Source of the DNA: Bufo bufo
Taxonomy: Eukaryota > Chordata > Amphibia > Anura > Bufonidae
Direction of reading: 5' to 3'
Length of the DNA: 64,000 bases
NCBI RefSeq assembly: GCF_905171765.1
Contig: NC_053392.1
Location: 403,917,399-403,981,398, forward strand
Below the pieces are notes generated by a model. The model was not told where the DNA came from. It saw only the letters and a program-made list of their open reading frames with translations, and searched no databases. How positions within the stretch are numbered: position 1 is the stretch's first letter; each line of letters opens with the position of its first letter. This document shows, one piece after another, positions 42,633 through 52,455 of the stretch. The position numbers were made by a program, and so were the translations under genes.

Positions 42633-42653
42633 GCAAGGCATGTCGGGATAGTA
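42633..42653 (-). promoter_or_regulatory. ZNF143/THAP11-like site
   Basis: The minus strand reads TACTATCCCGACATGCCTTG and one more base. This is close to the ZNF143 consensus (ACTACA..TCCCA..ATGC), with changes in the middle. The match is by eye only. Confidence 0.55.
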
Positions 42654-42696
42654 TGTGTTTCCCTGGTCGCACGCTACGTCAAAGCTGAGTTGACGC

Positions 42697-42709
42697 GTCG
42701 CTTAGCAAC
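42697..42709 (+). promoter_or_regulatory. X-box-like (RFX) site 1
   Basis: GTCGCT-T-AGCAAC has a perfect right half-site (RGYAAC) and one mismatch in the left half (GTNRCC). RFX factors drive ciliary genes, and PACRG is an axonemal protein. Confidence 0.6.
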
Positions 42710-42729
42710 AAGAGTCAGCGTGTGCCGTT

Positions 42730-42743
42730 GTTGTCTTGGTAAC
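42730..42743 (+). promoter_or_regulatory. X-box (RFX) site 2
   Basis: GTTGTC-TT-GGTAAC has a perfect right half-site, one mismatch in the left half and the usual 2-base spacer. It lies 85 bp before the PACRG ATG. Confidence 0.7.
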
Positions 42744-42827
42744 GGCCATAAACATCTTCTCTCCACGGTGCTCGGACGCAGTTCATCCTCACGCTTAGCG
42801 GCTTGTCATCAGCAGAGAACCTTGAAT

Positions 42828-42941
42828 ATGGTGATCGAGAGCAGCGTCAACAAGGCGACTCAGGCTGATAGCCCGAAAAGCAAGAAAGCATCTGCTTCCT
42901 CCGAAGGGTTTACCGTCAAAGCCTTGATGAAGAATTCCATC
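42828..42941 (+). CDS. pacrg: PACRG (Parkin co-regulated protein), first coding exon
   Basis: PACRG is a microtubule inner-junction protein of ciliary and flagellar doublets. This exon codes for 38 residues from ATG 42828 (A at -3 and G at +4, a good start context) to a phase-0 GTAAGT donor at 42942. The variable part, MVIESSVNKATQADSPKSKK, is basic and Ser/Lys-rich. The second part, SEGFTVKALMKNSI, matches the conserved vertebrate PACRG segment (human SEGFTVKAMMKNSVV by my recollection) just before the family's globular domain. The frame is also open upstream to 42621, but that portion covers the NRF1, ZNF143 and X-box motifs and is Arg/Cys-rich, so I take it as promoter and 5' untranslated region. 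The next exon is not within the remaining 21 kb, consistent with PACRG's very large introns. This is the only host coding sequence I can support here. Confidence 0.88.
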
Positions 42942-42947
42942 GTAAGT
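42942..42947 (+). other. pacrg: Splice donor of PACRG exon 1
   Basis: GTAAGT directly follows the ATC codon. It is a near-ideal U1 donor. Reading through gives a stop five codons later. Confidence 0.85.
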
Positions 42948-43179
42948 GGCTAAATAGAGTCGTGTGTGCAACTGCAATGTAAAGTGATGGCAGGAGCATG
43001 GAGAGACGTGCTGGGATCGTTCATTACCTCACTATGTGTCATTGTCCTTCAAGTTCTGATCACCAATCTAATGCAGTTTGGTCCCTCAAGGACCATGCTG
43101 TGGATTTTTCTGCATGTGTTCTTATAAACCCTGCGCTGTGTGGAGTTTAGTGTATGTTCAGCACCGTGTAAAGGAGTTA

Positions 43180-43300
43180 GGGCTCATGCACACGGCCGTA
43201 GTTTTTGTCCACATCCGGTCCATATTGGACCCATTGAATTCAAGATAAAACATGTCCTATTCTAATCCGCTTGGCGGACATGGATAGGACATTTGTGCAG
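43180..43300. mobile_element. Truncated Harbinger-type MITE
   Basis: GGGCTCATGCACACGGCCGT follows TTA at 43177-43179. The body has CATGTCCTATTCTAATCCGC. The right end is missing. Confidence 0.6.
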
Positions 43301-43694
43301 AAGTTTAAAAATAAATGGCGGCATAGACTCAAAACACTTAAGGCTCTAAGTCTACAAATTCACACCAAAGTTACAGCAACCTGCAGAGGTGTCACATCCC
43401 AGTCATAGGCAAAAGGAAAAGGAGCAACAGGGACCAGCCGCAATGAGGGAAGTGTGGTGTAAGAAAAGCCAAATACATAGAAATGCTTAGAACGGGTCCT
43501 TAAGACATAGGTGATCCGTGTAACTATATAGAGGAGCAATCTGTATGTGGCAACATAAAGATTATATATTGCGTTCGGACCTCAGTAGGTAACAGCAGAT
43601 AAAGGCATAAAAACTACAAGGCGGTATATAAAAAAGTAGATCAAATAAGACATATCCATATATGTAACTCACTTCACTGGGGGAGACAGTCTAA

Positions 43695-43848
43695 GCCTCA
43701 TGCACATGACCGTGCCGTTTTTGAGGTACGCAAACCGCGGATCCTGTCCGCATCTTTTGCGTCCCCATTGAAGTGAATAGGTCTGCATCCGAGCCGCCAA
43801 AACGGCGGCTCGGATGCGGACCCAAACAACGGTCGTGTGCATGAGGCC
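43695..43848. mobile_element. MITE in the left arm of the palindrome (154 bp)
   Basis: It starts GCCTCATGCACATGACCGT and ends ACGGTCGTGTGCATGAGGCC. It is flanked by TAA on both sides. The centre is a GCCGCC/GGCGGC hairpin. Confidence 0.88.
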
Positions 43849-43967
43849 TAAGGGATAAGCATAAAACACACATAAGCTAAACTCCCCCAGCCAGGATCAA
43901 TTGTAGAATCTACAAGCGATCCTGGCCGGGGGAGTTTAGCCTATGGGTGTTTTATGCTTATCCCTTA

Positions 43968-44286
43968 GGCTACATGCACATGACCGTATGTGTTTTGCGG
44001 TCCGCAAAACTGATGACGTCTGTATGGCATCCGTTTTTCTTTTTGCGGATCCATTATTTTTGCGGATTCATTGTAATAATGCCTATCCTTGTCCGCAAAC
44101 TAGAAAAAAATAGGACATGCACTATTTTTTTTGCAGGGCTACGGAACGGACATACTGATGCGGACAACACTTGTTTTTTTTTTTGCTGATAGGATGCGGA
44201 CCCATTCATTTCAATGGGTCCGCATCCTATCAGCAAAAAAAAAACGGAACAAACTAGGAAACAAAATACGGTCGTGTGCATGAGGC
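43968..44286. mobile_element. Different MITE at the mirror site in the right arm (319 bp)
   Basis: It starts GGCTACATGCACATGACCGT and ends ACGGTCGTGTGCATGAGGC. It is flanked by TTA on both sides. It occupies the same arm position as the 154-bp MITE, but the internal sequence is different (GGACATGCACTATTTTTTTT, CCGCATCCTATCAGC). Confidence 0.88.
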
Positions 44287-45035
44287 TTAGACTGTCTCCC
44301 CCAGTGAAGTGAGTTACATATATGGATATGTCTATTTATTTTATCTACTTTTTTATATACCGCCTTGTGGTTTTTATGCCTTTATCTGCTGTTACCTACT
44401 GAGGTCCAAACGCAATATATAATCTTTATGTTGCCACATACAGATTGCTCCTCTATATAGTTACACGGATCACCTATGTCTTAAGGACCCGTTCTAAGCA
44501 TTTCTATGTATTTGGCTTTTCTTACACCACACTTCCCTCATTGTGGCTGTTGCTCTTTTTCCTTTTGCCTACCTTCTGTAATATACAGCCACCATTGCTG
44601 TATATTCAGCCACTCCTGGCAGCCTCTCACCACCTACCTACTTACTCACTAGTGCCCCCTATTTTTCCTCCCTGGTGGCGCCGGTTGTTGTTCTTCTAAA
44701 GACCACCTTTGGATATATTGTCCAAGGGAAGTCTAAGATCAATGCTCTATTTTAGGATTTATTTCCCCCTCTCCTTTCTTTCCACACACATCCCAGTCAT
44801 GGCGGGGCGAGAATGTGTGACTTTTCTGATGAAATAGAGGCACCGCACACACCAATACTTTACCATTAATCTAAATTATGTGCAAAAGACAACACCACCC
44901 AGTTACAGGAAAGTTGCACCGAGAGCTGTACATAGGACTGGGAAGTGCAGTGACCATGGGGCCGCATAGCGAAACTTCACCATGACCACAGCAACAGAAA
45001 AGCTTGTGGTTGCTCTCCTTAATGCAAAAGGCTAA

Positions 45036-45411
45036 AGGGCCCTTTACATGGGCTGGAAATCCTGCAAAATAATCGCTAACAAGTGTTCATAGAAACGCTC
45101 ATTAGCGATTATCTGGACGGGTGTAAATGTACCTCCGATTACCCGATTAACGAGCAAAACGCTCATTCGTCAGGTAATTCGATCATTTGTGCATACACAA
45201 AAATGATCGTTTACTGGCAGCAGATTGTGCTGTGAAAAAATGAACAAACACTGAGTCCTTATGGGGAAGAGCGAAGGCATTCTCCTCCCCATACTGTGGA
45301 GGAGATCGCTGCATGTAAATGCCACACACTCCTCTGCTGATAAGCAGTTGATTATAGGGAAGGAACGCTTCCCGACAATCTGCTGCTCTGTCGTCCTGTG
45401 TAAAGGGACCT
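45036..45411. mobile_element. MITE with AGGGCCCTTTACA ends
   Basis: The left end AGGGCCCTTTACATGG follows TAA. The right end TGTAAAGGGACCT precedes TAA. This 376-bp element has inverted words inside (CGCTAACAAGTG, GCTCATTAGCGA). It is non-coding. Confidence 0.8.
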
Positions 45412-45870
45412 TAAGGCACACATTGAGGTCATAGTGCACATAGTCATGTCACAGTACAGAGGTAATGTACACAGTGATGTAATAGTGGAATAATGTGCAC
45501 AGTGAAGTCATAGTACAGGGTTAGGGCACACATTGATGTCACTGTATTGGCATAATACACAAAGTGATGCCATGGATGATGAATGTGGAGCAGGCAGGGG
45601 TGGACTGGTCATGGACTCTACAGGGAACTTTCCCAGAGGACCAATGCCCATAGGGCCTCCCTATTGTATTCTGTGCTACACTATGTTATTACTGTACCTG
45701 CCAACTAGCATTTACCCCAACAACTTGTGTTGCACCACCTTCTGTCATTGTGGACATCTACAACATTGGGGCCACTTTTATGTTTTTTCCAGGGCCACTT
45801 TAAGTTTCCAGCCGCACCTGGGTGCAGGGATAGACACTTCTTTCTGGCTTTTTACCAATTATTGGTTGGC
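45412..45870. other. Unassigned; short degenerate repeat at 45420-45560
   Basis: The first 140 bp repeats words like CACA(G/T)TGA(G/T)GTCA and AGTACAG at roughly 40-bp steps, weakly resembling the 82-bp satellite unit. No gene is visible in the rest. Confidence 0.5.
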
Positions 45871-45990
45871 TTAGGACTTTCACACAACGTTATTTTTTTT
45901 TTTTTTTCGTTTATGGGCCGTTTTTTGTGTTCCGTATATGGAACCATTCATCTCAATGGTTCTGCAAAAAAAAAAAAAAAACGGAATGTA

Positions 45991-47547
45991 CAGTCGTGGC
46001 CAAAAGTTTTGAGAATGACACAAATATTAGTTTTCACAAAGTTTGCTGCTAAACTGCTTTTAAATCTTTGTTTCAGTTGTTTCTGTGATGTAGTGAAATA
46101 TAATTACACGCACTTCATACATTTCAAAGGTTTTTATCGACAATTACATGACATTTATGCAAAGTGTCAGTATTTGCAGTGCTGGCCCTTCTTTTTCAGG
46201 ACCTCTGCAATTCGACTGGGCATGTTCTCAATCAACTTCTGGGCCAATTCCTGACTGATAGCAACCCATTCTTTCATAATCACTTCTTGGAGTTTGTCAG
46301 AATTAGTGGGTTTTTGTTTGTCCACCCGCCTCTTGAGGATTGACCACAAGTTCTCAATGGGATTAAGATCTGGGGAGTTTCCAGGCCATGGACCCAAAAT
46401 GTCAACGTTTTGGTCCCCGAGCCACTTAGTTATCACTTTTTCCTTATGGCACGGTGCTCCATCGTGCTGGAAAATGCATTGTTCTTCACCAAACTGTTGT
46501 TGGATTGTTGGAAGAAGTTGCTGTTGGAGGGTGTTTTGGTACCATTCTTTATTCATGGCTGTGTTTTTGGGCAAAATTGTGAGTGAGCCCACTCCCTTGG
46601 ATGAGAAGCAACCCCACACATGAATGGTCTCAGGATGCTTTACTGTTGGCATGACACAGGACTGATGGTAGCGCTCACCTTTTCTTCTCCGGACAAGCCT
46701 TTTTCCAGATGCCCCAAACAATCGGAAAGAGGCTTCATCAGAGAATATTACTTTGCCCCAGTCCTCAGCAGTCCATTCACCATACTTTCTGCAGAAGATC
46801 AATCTGTCCCTGATGTTTTTTTTTTAGAGAAGTGGCTTCTTTGCTGCCCTTCTTGACACCAGGCCATCTTCCAAAAGTCTTCGCCTCACTGTGCGTGCAG
46901 ATGCGCTCACACCTGCCTGCTGCCATTCCTGAGCAAGCTCTGCACTGGTGGCACTCCGATCCCGCAGCTCAATCCTCTTTAGGAGACGATCCTGGCGCTT
47001 GCTGGACTTTCTTGGACGCCCTGAAGCCTTCTTAACAAGAATTGAACCTCTTTCCTTGAAGTTCTCGATGATCCTATAAATTGTTGATTGAGGTGCAATC
47101 TTAGTAGCCACAATATCCTTGCCTGTGAAGCCATTTTTATGCAACGCAATGATGGCTGTACGCGTTTCTTTGCAGGTCACCATGGTTAACAATGGAAGAA
47201 CAATGATTTCAAGCATCACCCTCCTTTTAACATGTCAAGTCTGCCATTTTAACCCAATCAGCCTGACATAATGATCTCCAGCCTTGTGCTCGTCAATAGT
47301 CTCACCTGAGTTAACAAGACGATTACTGAAATGATCTCAGCAGGTCCTTTAATGACAGCAATGAAATGCAGTGGAAATGTTTTTTTGGGATTAAGTTAAT
47401 TTTCATGGCAAAGAAGGACTATGCAATTCATCTGATCACTCTTCATAACATTCTGGAGTATATGCAAATTGCTATTATAAAAACTTAAGAAGCAACTTTT
47501 CCAATTTCCAATATTTATGTAATTCTCAAAACTTTTGGCCACGACTG
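45991..47547 (-). mobile_element. Tc1-like element C, DD35E spacing
   Basis: This 1557-bp element has ends CAGTCGTGGCCAAAAGTTTT and its inverse, with TA on both sides (45989-45990 and 47548-47549). The inner parts of the terminal zones differ. It encodes one minus-strand transposase. Its deletion derivative is at 3627-4380. Confidence 0.95.
46167..47219 (-). pseudogene. Tc1-like transposase C (single frameshift)
   Basis: From ATG 47219 or the ATG 36 bp further in, a helix-turn-helix region (TRTAIIALHKNGFTGKDIVA, APQSTIYRIIENFKERG) is followed by GRPRKSSKRQ (AT-hook-like linker) and a second helix region. The frame breaks in a ten-T run at about 46815-46824, which is poly-A on the coding strand. 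The catalytic part (46167-46802) is complete: FSDEASFRLFG (first Asp), FQHDGAPCHKEK (second Asp) and GNSPDLNPIENLW (Glu). I count 35 residues between the second Asp and the Glu, one more than the usual Tc1 DD34E. All catalytic residues are present, so one indel is the only obvious defect. Confidence 0.92.
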
Positions 47548-47908
47548 TACTCCATATGCATTCCGTTTCCGTATTTCCGTTCCATTGAAAGATAGAACAT
47601 GTCCTATTATTGCCCGCAAATCACATTCCGTGGGTCCATTCAAGTCAATGGGTCCGCAAAAAAAAACTGAACACATACCGAAATGCATCAGTGTGTCTTC
47701 CGTATCCGTTCTATTTTTGTGGAACCATCTATTAAAAATGTTATGCCCAGCCCAATTTTTTCTATGTAATTACTGTATACTGTATATGCTAAAAAAAAAA
47801 CGGAACAGAAACAAAAACACAACGGAAACAAAAAACAGAACAACGGATTCGTGAAAAACGGACTGCAAAACATTGAAAAAGCCATACGGTCGTGTGAAAG
47901 AGGCCTTA

Positions 47909-48111
47909 CTTTGAGGCAGATTTTTACGCCACAATTTTGGTGTTATTAGACCCGCCCCCTTTCTTTTGAAGCCCCACCCCTTGTCGAGCATATCAGAAAG
48001 AAAGTGTAGAAACCCTAGATGTGTCAATTTGCAGTACTTGTTAGACAGAATTTTGGTGCAGATACATTAGTAAATCTGGTCCAGTTAGATAACAGGACTA
48101 CAATAATGTAG
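47909..48111. other. Short spacer before the satellite
   Basis: It has GATTTTTACGCC and related words, but nothing can be called. Confidence 0.4.
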
Positions 48112-50275
48112 TGATGTTACAACACTGGCATCATATGAAATGTCACACGGAAGTGTAATACACGTATGATGTCACAGGACATCAATAATGTAGTGATGTT
48201 ACAACACTGGCATCATATAAAATGTCACACAGAAGTGTAATACACGTATGATGTCACAGGACAGCAATAATGTAATGATGTTACAACACTGGCATCATAT
48301 GAAATGTCAAACGGAAGTATAATACACGTATGATGTCACAGGACATCAATAATGTAGTGATGTTACAACACTGGCATCATATGAAATGTCACACAGAAGT
48401 GTAATACACGTATGATGTCACAGGACATCAATAATGTAGTGATGTTACAACACTGGCATCATATGAAATGTCACACGGAAGTGTAATACACGTATGATGT
48501 CACAGAACAGGAATAATGTAGTGATGTTACAACACTGGCATCATATGAAATGTCACAGGGAAATGTAATACACGTATAATGTCAGAGGGCAGGAATAATG
48601 TAGTGATGTTACAACACTGGCATCATATGAAATGTCACACAGAAGTGTAATACACGTATGATGTCACAGGACAGCAATAATGTAATGATGTTACAACACT
48701 GGCATCATATGAAATGTCACACGGAAGTGTAATACACGTATGATGTCACAGGACAGGAATAATGTAGTGATGTTACAACACTGGCATCATATGAAATGTC
48801 ACACGGAAGTATAATACACGTATGATGTCACAGGACATCAATAATGTAGTGATGTTACAACACTGGCATCATATGAAATGTCACACGGAAGTATAATACA
48901 CGTATGATGTCAGAGGACAGGAATAATGTAATGATGTTACAACACTGGCATCATATGAAATGTCACACGGAAGTATAATACACGTATGATGTCACAGGAC
49001 AGGAATAATGTAGTGATGTTACAACACTGGCATCATATGAAATGTCACACAGAAGTGTAATACACGTATGATGTCAGAGGACAGGAATAATGTAATGATG
49101 TTACAACACTGGCATCATATGAATTGTCACAGGGAAGTGTAATACACGTATGATGTCACAGGACAGGAATAATGTAGTGATGATACAACACTGGCATCAT
49201 ATGAAATGTCACACAGAAGTGTAATACACGTATGATGTCACAGGACAGGAATAATGTAGTGATGTTACAACACTGGCATCATATGAAATGTCACACGGAA
49301 GTGTAATACACGTATGATGTCACAGGACAGGAATAATGTAGTGATGTTACAACACTGGCATCATATGAAATGTCACACGGAAGTATAATACACGTATGAT
49401 GTCACAGGACAGAAATAATGTAGTGATGATACAACACTGGCATCATATGAAATGTCACACAGAAGTGTAATACACGTATGATGTCACAGGACAGGAATAA
49501 TGTAATAATGTTACAACACTGGCATCATATAAAATGTCACAGGGAAGTGTAATACACGTATGATGTCAGAGGGCAGGAATAATGTAGTGATGTTACAACA
49601 CTGGCATTATATGAAATGTCACACAGAAGTGTAATACACGTATGATGTCACAGGACAGCAATAATGTAGTGATGTTACAACACTGGCATCATATGAAATG
49701 TCACACAGAAGTGTAATACACGTATGATGTCACAGGACAGGAATAATGTAATAATGTTACAACACTGGCATCATATGAAATGTCACAGGGAAGTGTAATA
49801 CACGTATGATGTCAGAGGGCAGGAATAATGTAGTGATGTTACAACACTGGCATCATATGAAATGTCACACAGAAGTGTAATACACGTATGATGTCACAGG
49901 ACAGGAATAATGTAGTGATGTTACAACACTGGCATCATATGAAATGTCAAACGGAAGTATAATACACGTATGATGTCAGAGGGCAGGAATAATGTAGTGA
50001 TGTTACAACACTGGCATTATATGAAATGTCACACAGAAGTGTAATACACGTATGATGTCACAGGACAGGAATAATGTAGTGATGTTACAACACTGGCATC
50101 ATATGAAATGTCAAACGGAAGTATAATACACGTATGATGTCAGAGGGCAGGAATAATGTAGTGATGTTACAACACTGGCATCATATGAAATGTCACAGGG
50201 AAATGTAATACACGTATGATGTCACAGGACAGCAATAATGTAGTGATGTTACAACACTGGCATCATTTGAAATGT

Positions 50276-51166
50276 GGCAGGATTGGAATATATAGAAGGG
50301 CACTCAACACATGGAGTCACATCGAAATCGGAAAATTATAATATACGATTTATTAAACATAATCTAAAATAGACGACAATGGCAATATAAAATCAGCAAC
50401 AATGAAACAAAATGCGATGTGTCATAGAAGCATAAAATGGTAGTCAATAGAGCAATATAGATAATATAAGAGTGATGTAAAAAAGGCGGGGTTTCAATTA
50501 AAATGTCCAATACCACAAAAAACGCAGGTCAACACCACATCCAGATTAGGTTCCTAAATCTGCAGGTGTGAGGACTTTTAATAATATCGTGGTGAATAAT
50601 CGTATGATCTGAGGCCGTCTATGTTAAAACCATTTCGTGGCGTCCCACATTTTCGAATGGTGATAAAAAATCGGCACAGCAGCAATATTCGATGAGTTAG
50701 ATATAGGAATCTTTACTTATCTTTTATCTATAGGAGCTTGTCTGAGGCCTTCTGCTGGTAATCGCTGTAGCAGTGGTCAGGCTGTACACTGTAGGGTATG
50801 AAGATTTTTTGTTCGGCGTCCCACGTGTATCGGACTTAACTTTCTGCGTCTTACGTGTCACTACCTTCGAACACGGATTCGGTAGTTATCAACCCAGGCA
50901 CTATGATAATCGAGTCCCGCACATTCGATGGATCTTTTTTGGGTACAGCGAAAGTAAGTGCTTGCCTCTTCCTCGATCCTGTGGGCGTTACTCTGCAGGT
51001 ACTGTGTCTATCAGGTGATTACAGTTCGTACTCCTTAGTCTTTTTTCTTCAAATAGATAAGCAAAGTCCAGTTAGTGTGGATTATGATGATATCCCCACT
51101 ATGCAAGTCAATAAGTTGAGCACCAAACGCGTTTCGGAGTGTTACTTTACTCATTCCTCAGTGGTA
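50276..51166 (-). mobile_element. Retroelement-like insertion in the satellite (possible Penelope/retrozyme-type terminal unit)
   Basis: ATCAT(T/A)TGAAATGT is present at both edges (50262-50275 and 51167-51180). That word occurs once per satellite unit, so it is a 14-bp target duplication. Read on the minus strand, the 891-bp insert starts GATTACCACTGAGGAATG and reaches CCGAAACGCGTTTGG. It has AATAAATCG near its end and finishes CTATATATTCCAATCCTGCC. There is no significant protein. The CTGAGGA...CGAAACGCG start resembles the hammerhead-bearing terminal repeats of Penelope-like elements. Confidence 0.75.
51131..51161 (-). ncRNA. Hammerhead-like ribozyme core candidate
   Basis: On the minus strand CTGAGGA fits the CUGANGA half of the hammerhead core. 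An 18-nt hairpin region (GAGT...ACTC) comes next, then CGAAAC, the GAAA half, and then GCGTT. Stem II is only 4 bp and stem III would be minimal, as in the reduced hammerheads described for Penelope-like elements. Activity cannot be judged from sequence. Confidence 0.4.
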
Positions 51167-52455
51167 ATCATATGAAATGTCACACAGAAGTATAATACAC
51201 GTATGATGTCACAGGACAGAAATAATGTAGTGATGTTACAACACTGGCATCATATGAAATGTCACACAGAAGTGTAATACACGTATGATGTCAGAGGACA
51301 GCAATAATGTAGTGATGTTACAACACTGGCATCATATGAAATGTCACACGGAAGTATAATACACGTATGATGTCACAGGACAGCAATAATGTAGTGATGT
51401 TACAACACTGGCATCATATGAAATGTCACACGGAAGTGTAATACACGTATGATGTCAGAGGACAGCAATAATGTAGTGATGTTACAACACTGGCATCATA
51501 TGAAATGTCACACGGAAGTATAATACACGTATGATGTCACAGGACAGCAATAATGTAGTGATGATACAACACTGGCATCATATGAAATGTCACAGGGAAG
51601 TGTAATACACGTATGATGTCAGAGGACAGGAATAATGTAGTGATGTTACAACACTGGCATCATATGAAATGTCACACAGAAGTGTAATACACGTATGATG
51701 TCACAGGACAGGAATAATGTAGTGATGTTACAACACTGGCATCATATGAAATGTCAAATGGAAGTATAATACACGTATGATGTCACAGGACAGCAATAAT
51801 GTAATGATGTTACAACACTGGCATCATATGAAATGTCACACGGAAGTGTAATACACGTATGATGTCACAGGACAGGAATAATGTAGTGATGTTACAACAC
51901 TGGCATCATATGAAATGTCACACGGAAGTGTAATACACGTATGATGTCACAGGACAGGAATAATGTAGTGATGTTACAACACTGGCATCATATGAAATGT
52001 CACACGGAAGTATAATACACGTATGATGTCACAGGACAGAAATAATGTAGTGATGATACAACACTGGCATCATATGAAATGTCACACAGAAGTGTAATAC
52101 ACGTATGATGTCACAGGACAGGAATAATGTAATGATGTTACAACACTGGCATCATATAAAATGTCACACAGAAGTGTAATACACGTATGATGTCAGAGGG
52201 CAGGAATAATGTAGTGATGTTACAACACTGGCATCATATGAAATGTCACACGGAAGTGTAATACACGTATGATGTCAGAGGGCAGGAATAATGTAGTGAT
52301 GTTACAACACTGGCATCATATGAAATGTCAAATGGAAGTATAATACACGTATGATGTCACAGGACAGCAATAATGTAGTGATGTTACAACACTGGCATCA
52401 TATGAAATGTCACACAGAAGTGTAATACACGTATGATGTCAGAGGACAGCAATAA

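Larger units (their letters stand above)
42560..42827 (+). promoter_or_regulatory. CpG-rich, probably bidirectional PACRG/PRKN promoter
   Basis: This stretch is rich in CpG while most of the window is CpG-poor outside the MITEs. It ends at the PACRG start codon. It holds an NRF1 motif, a ZNF143-like motif on the minus strand and two X-box-like motifs. There is no TATA box, which fits a broadly used CpG promoter. The PACRG and PRKN genes share a short bidirectional promoter in vertebrates (established), so divergent transcription is expected. The minus-strand exon is not identified. Confidence 0.75.
43407..44786. mobile_element. Palindromic insertion with 14-bp target duplication
   Basis: CACATCCCAGTCAT occurs at 43393-43406 and at 44787-44800, exactly bracketing this stretch. 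The left arm (43407-43898) and right arm (43918-44570) are inverse copies, about 333 bp each once their MITEs are removed. They are separated by about 19 bp (AATTGTAGAATCTACAAGC) and followed by a 216-bp unique tail (44571-44786). There is no reading frame. A 14-bp duplication points to retroposition or a similar staggered insertion rather than a TA or TTAA transposon. The family is not recognised. Penelope-like elements can carry inverted terminal repeats and are one possibility. Confidence 0.8.
45874..47905. mobile_element. Harbinger-type MITE containing a Tc1 element
   Basis: The left end GGACTTTCACACAACG follows TTA. The right end CGTGTGAAAGAGGCC precedes TTA. Without the Tc1 insertion the MITE is about 475 bp and shares its body with 39743-40235. 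The pre-insertion site (GGAATG-TA-CTCC) can be read from that copy. Confidence 0.9.
48112..52455. repeat. 82-bp satellite, about 42 units, interrupted once
   Basis: The unit begins TAGTGATGTTACAACACTGG, continues CATCATATGAAATGTCAC, then (A/G)GAAGT(G/A)TAATACACGTA and TGATGTCACAGGACAG, and ends AATAATG. The period is 82 bp without exception over 26 units before and 15 after the 891-bp insertion. Variants sit at a few fixed places: TAG/TAA start, CACAGAAG/CACGGAAG/AGGGAAG, GTG/GTA, CACAGGAC/CAGAGGGC and CAGCA/CAGGA/CATCA. Each unit has a TACACGTA palindrome and a CRE-like TGATGTCA. Units are far too long and directly joined to be a CRISPR array. Confidence 0.97.

Noticed and set aside
42621..42827. 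Upstream in-frame extension of the PACRG exon (69 more codons)
   Set aside because: The extension is Arg/Cys-rich with no PACRG resemblance, and it covers the NRF1, ZNF143 and X-box motifs. The ATG at 42828 has the good start context.
44825..44900. CTGATGA word as a further hammerhead core
   Set aside because: No GAAA half or pairing stem follows within a plausible distance.
50773..51175. Open frames of 81 and 106 codons
   Set aside because: They lie inside the non-coding insertion in the satellite, overlap in different frames and resemble no protein I know.
48112..52455. Possible CRISPR-like array
   Set aside because: Units are 82 bp, directly joined, and vary only at fixed points. There are no unique spacers and the context is vertebrate.
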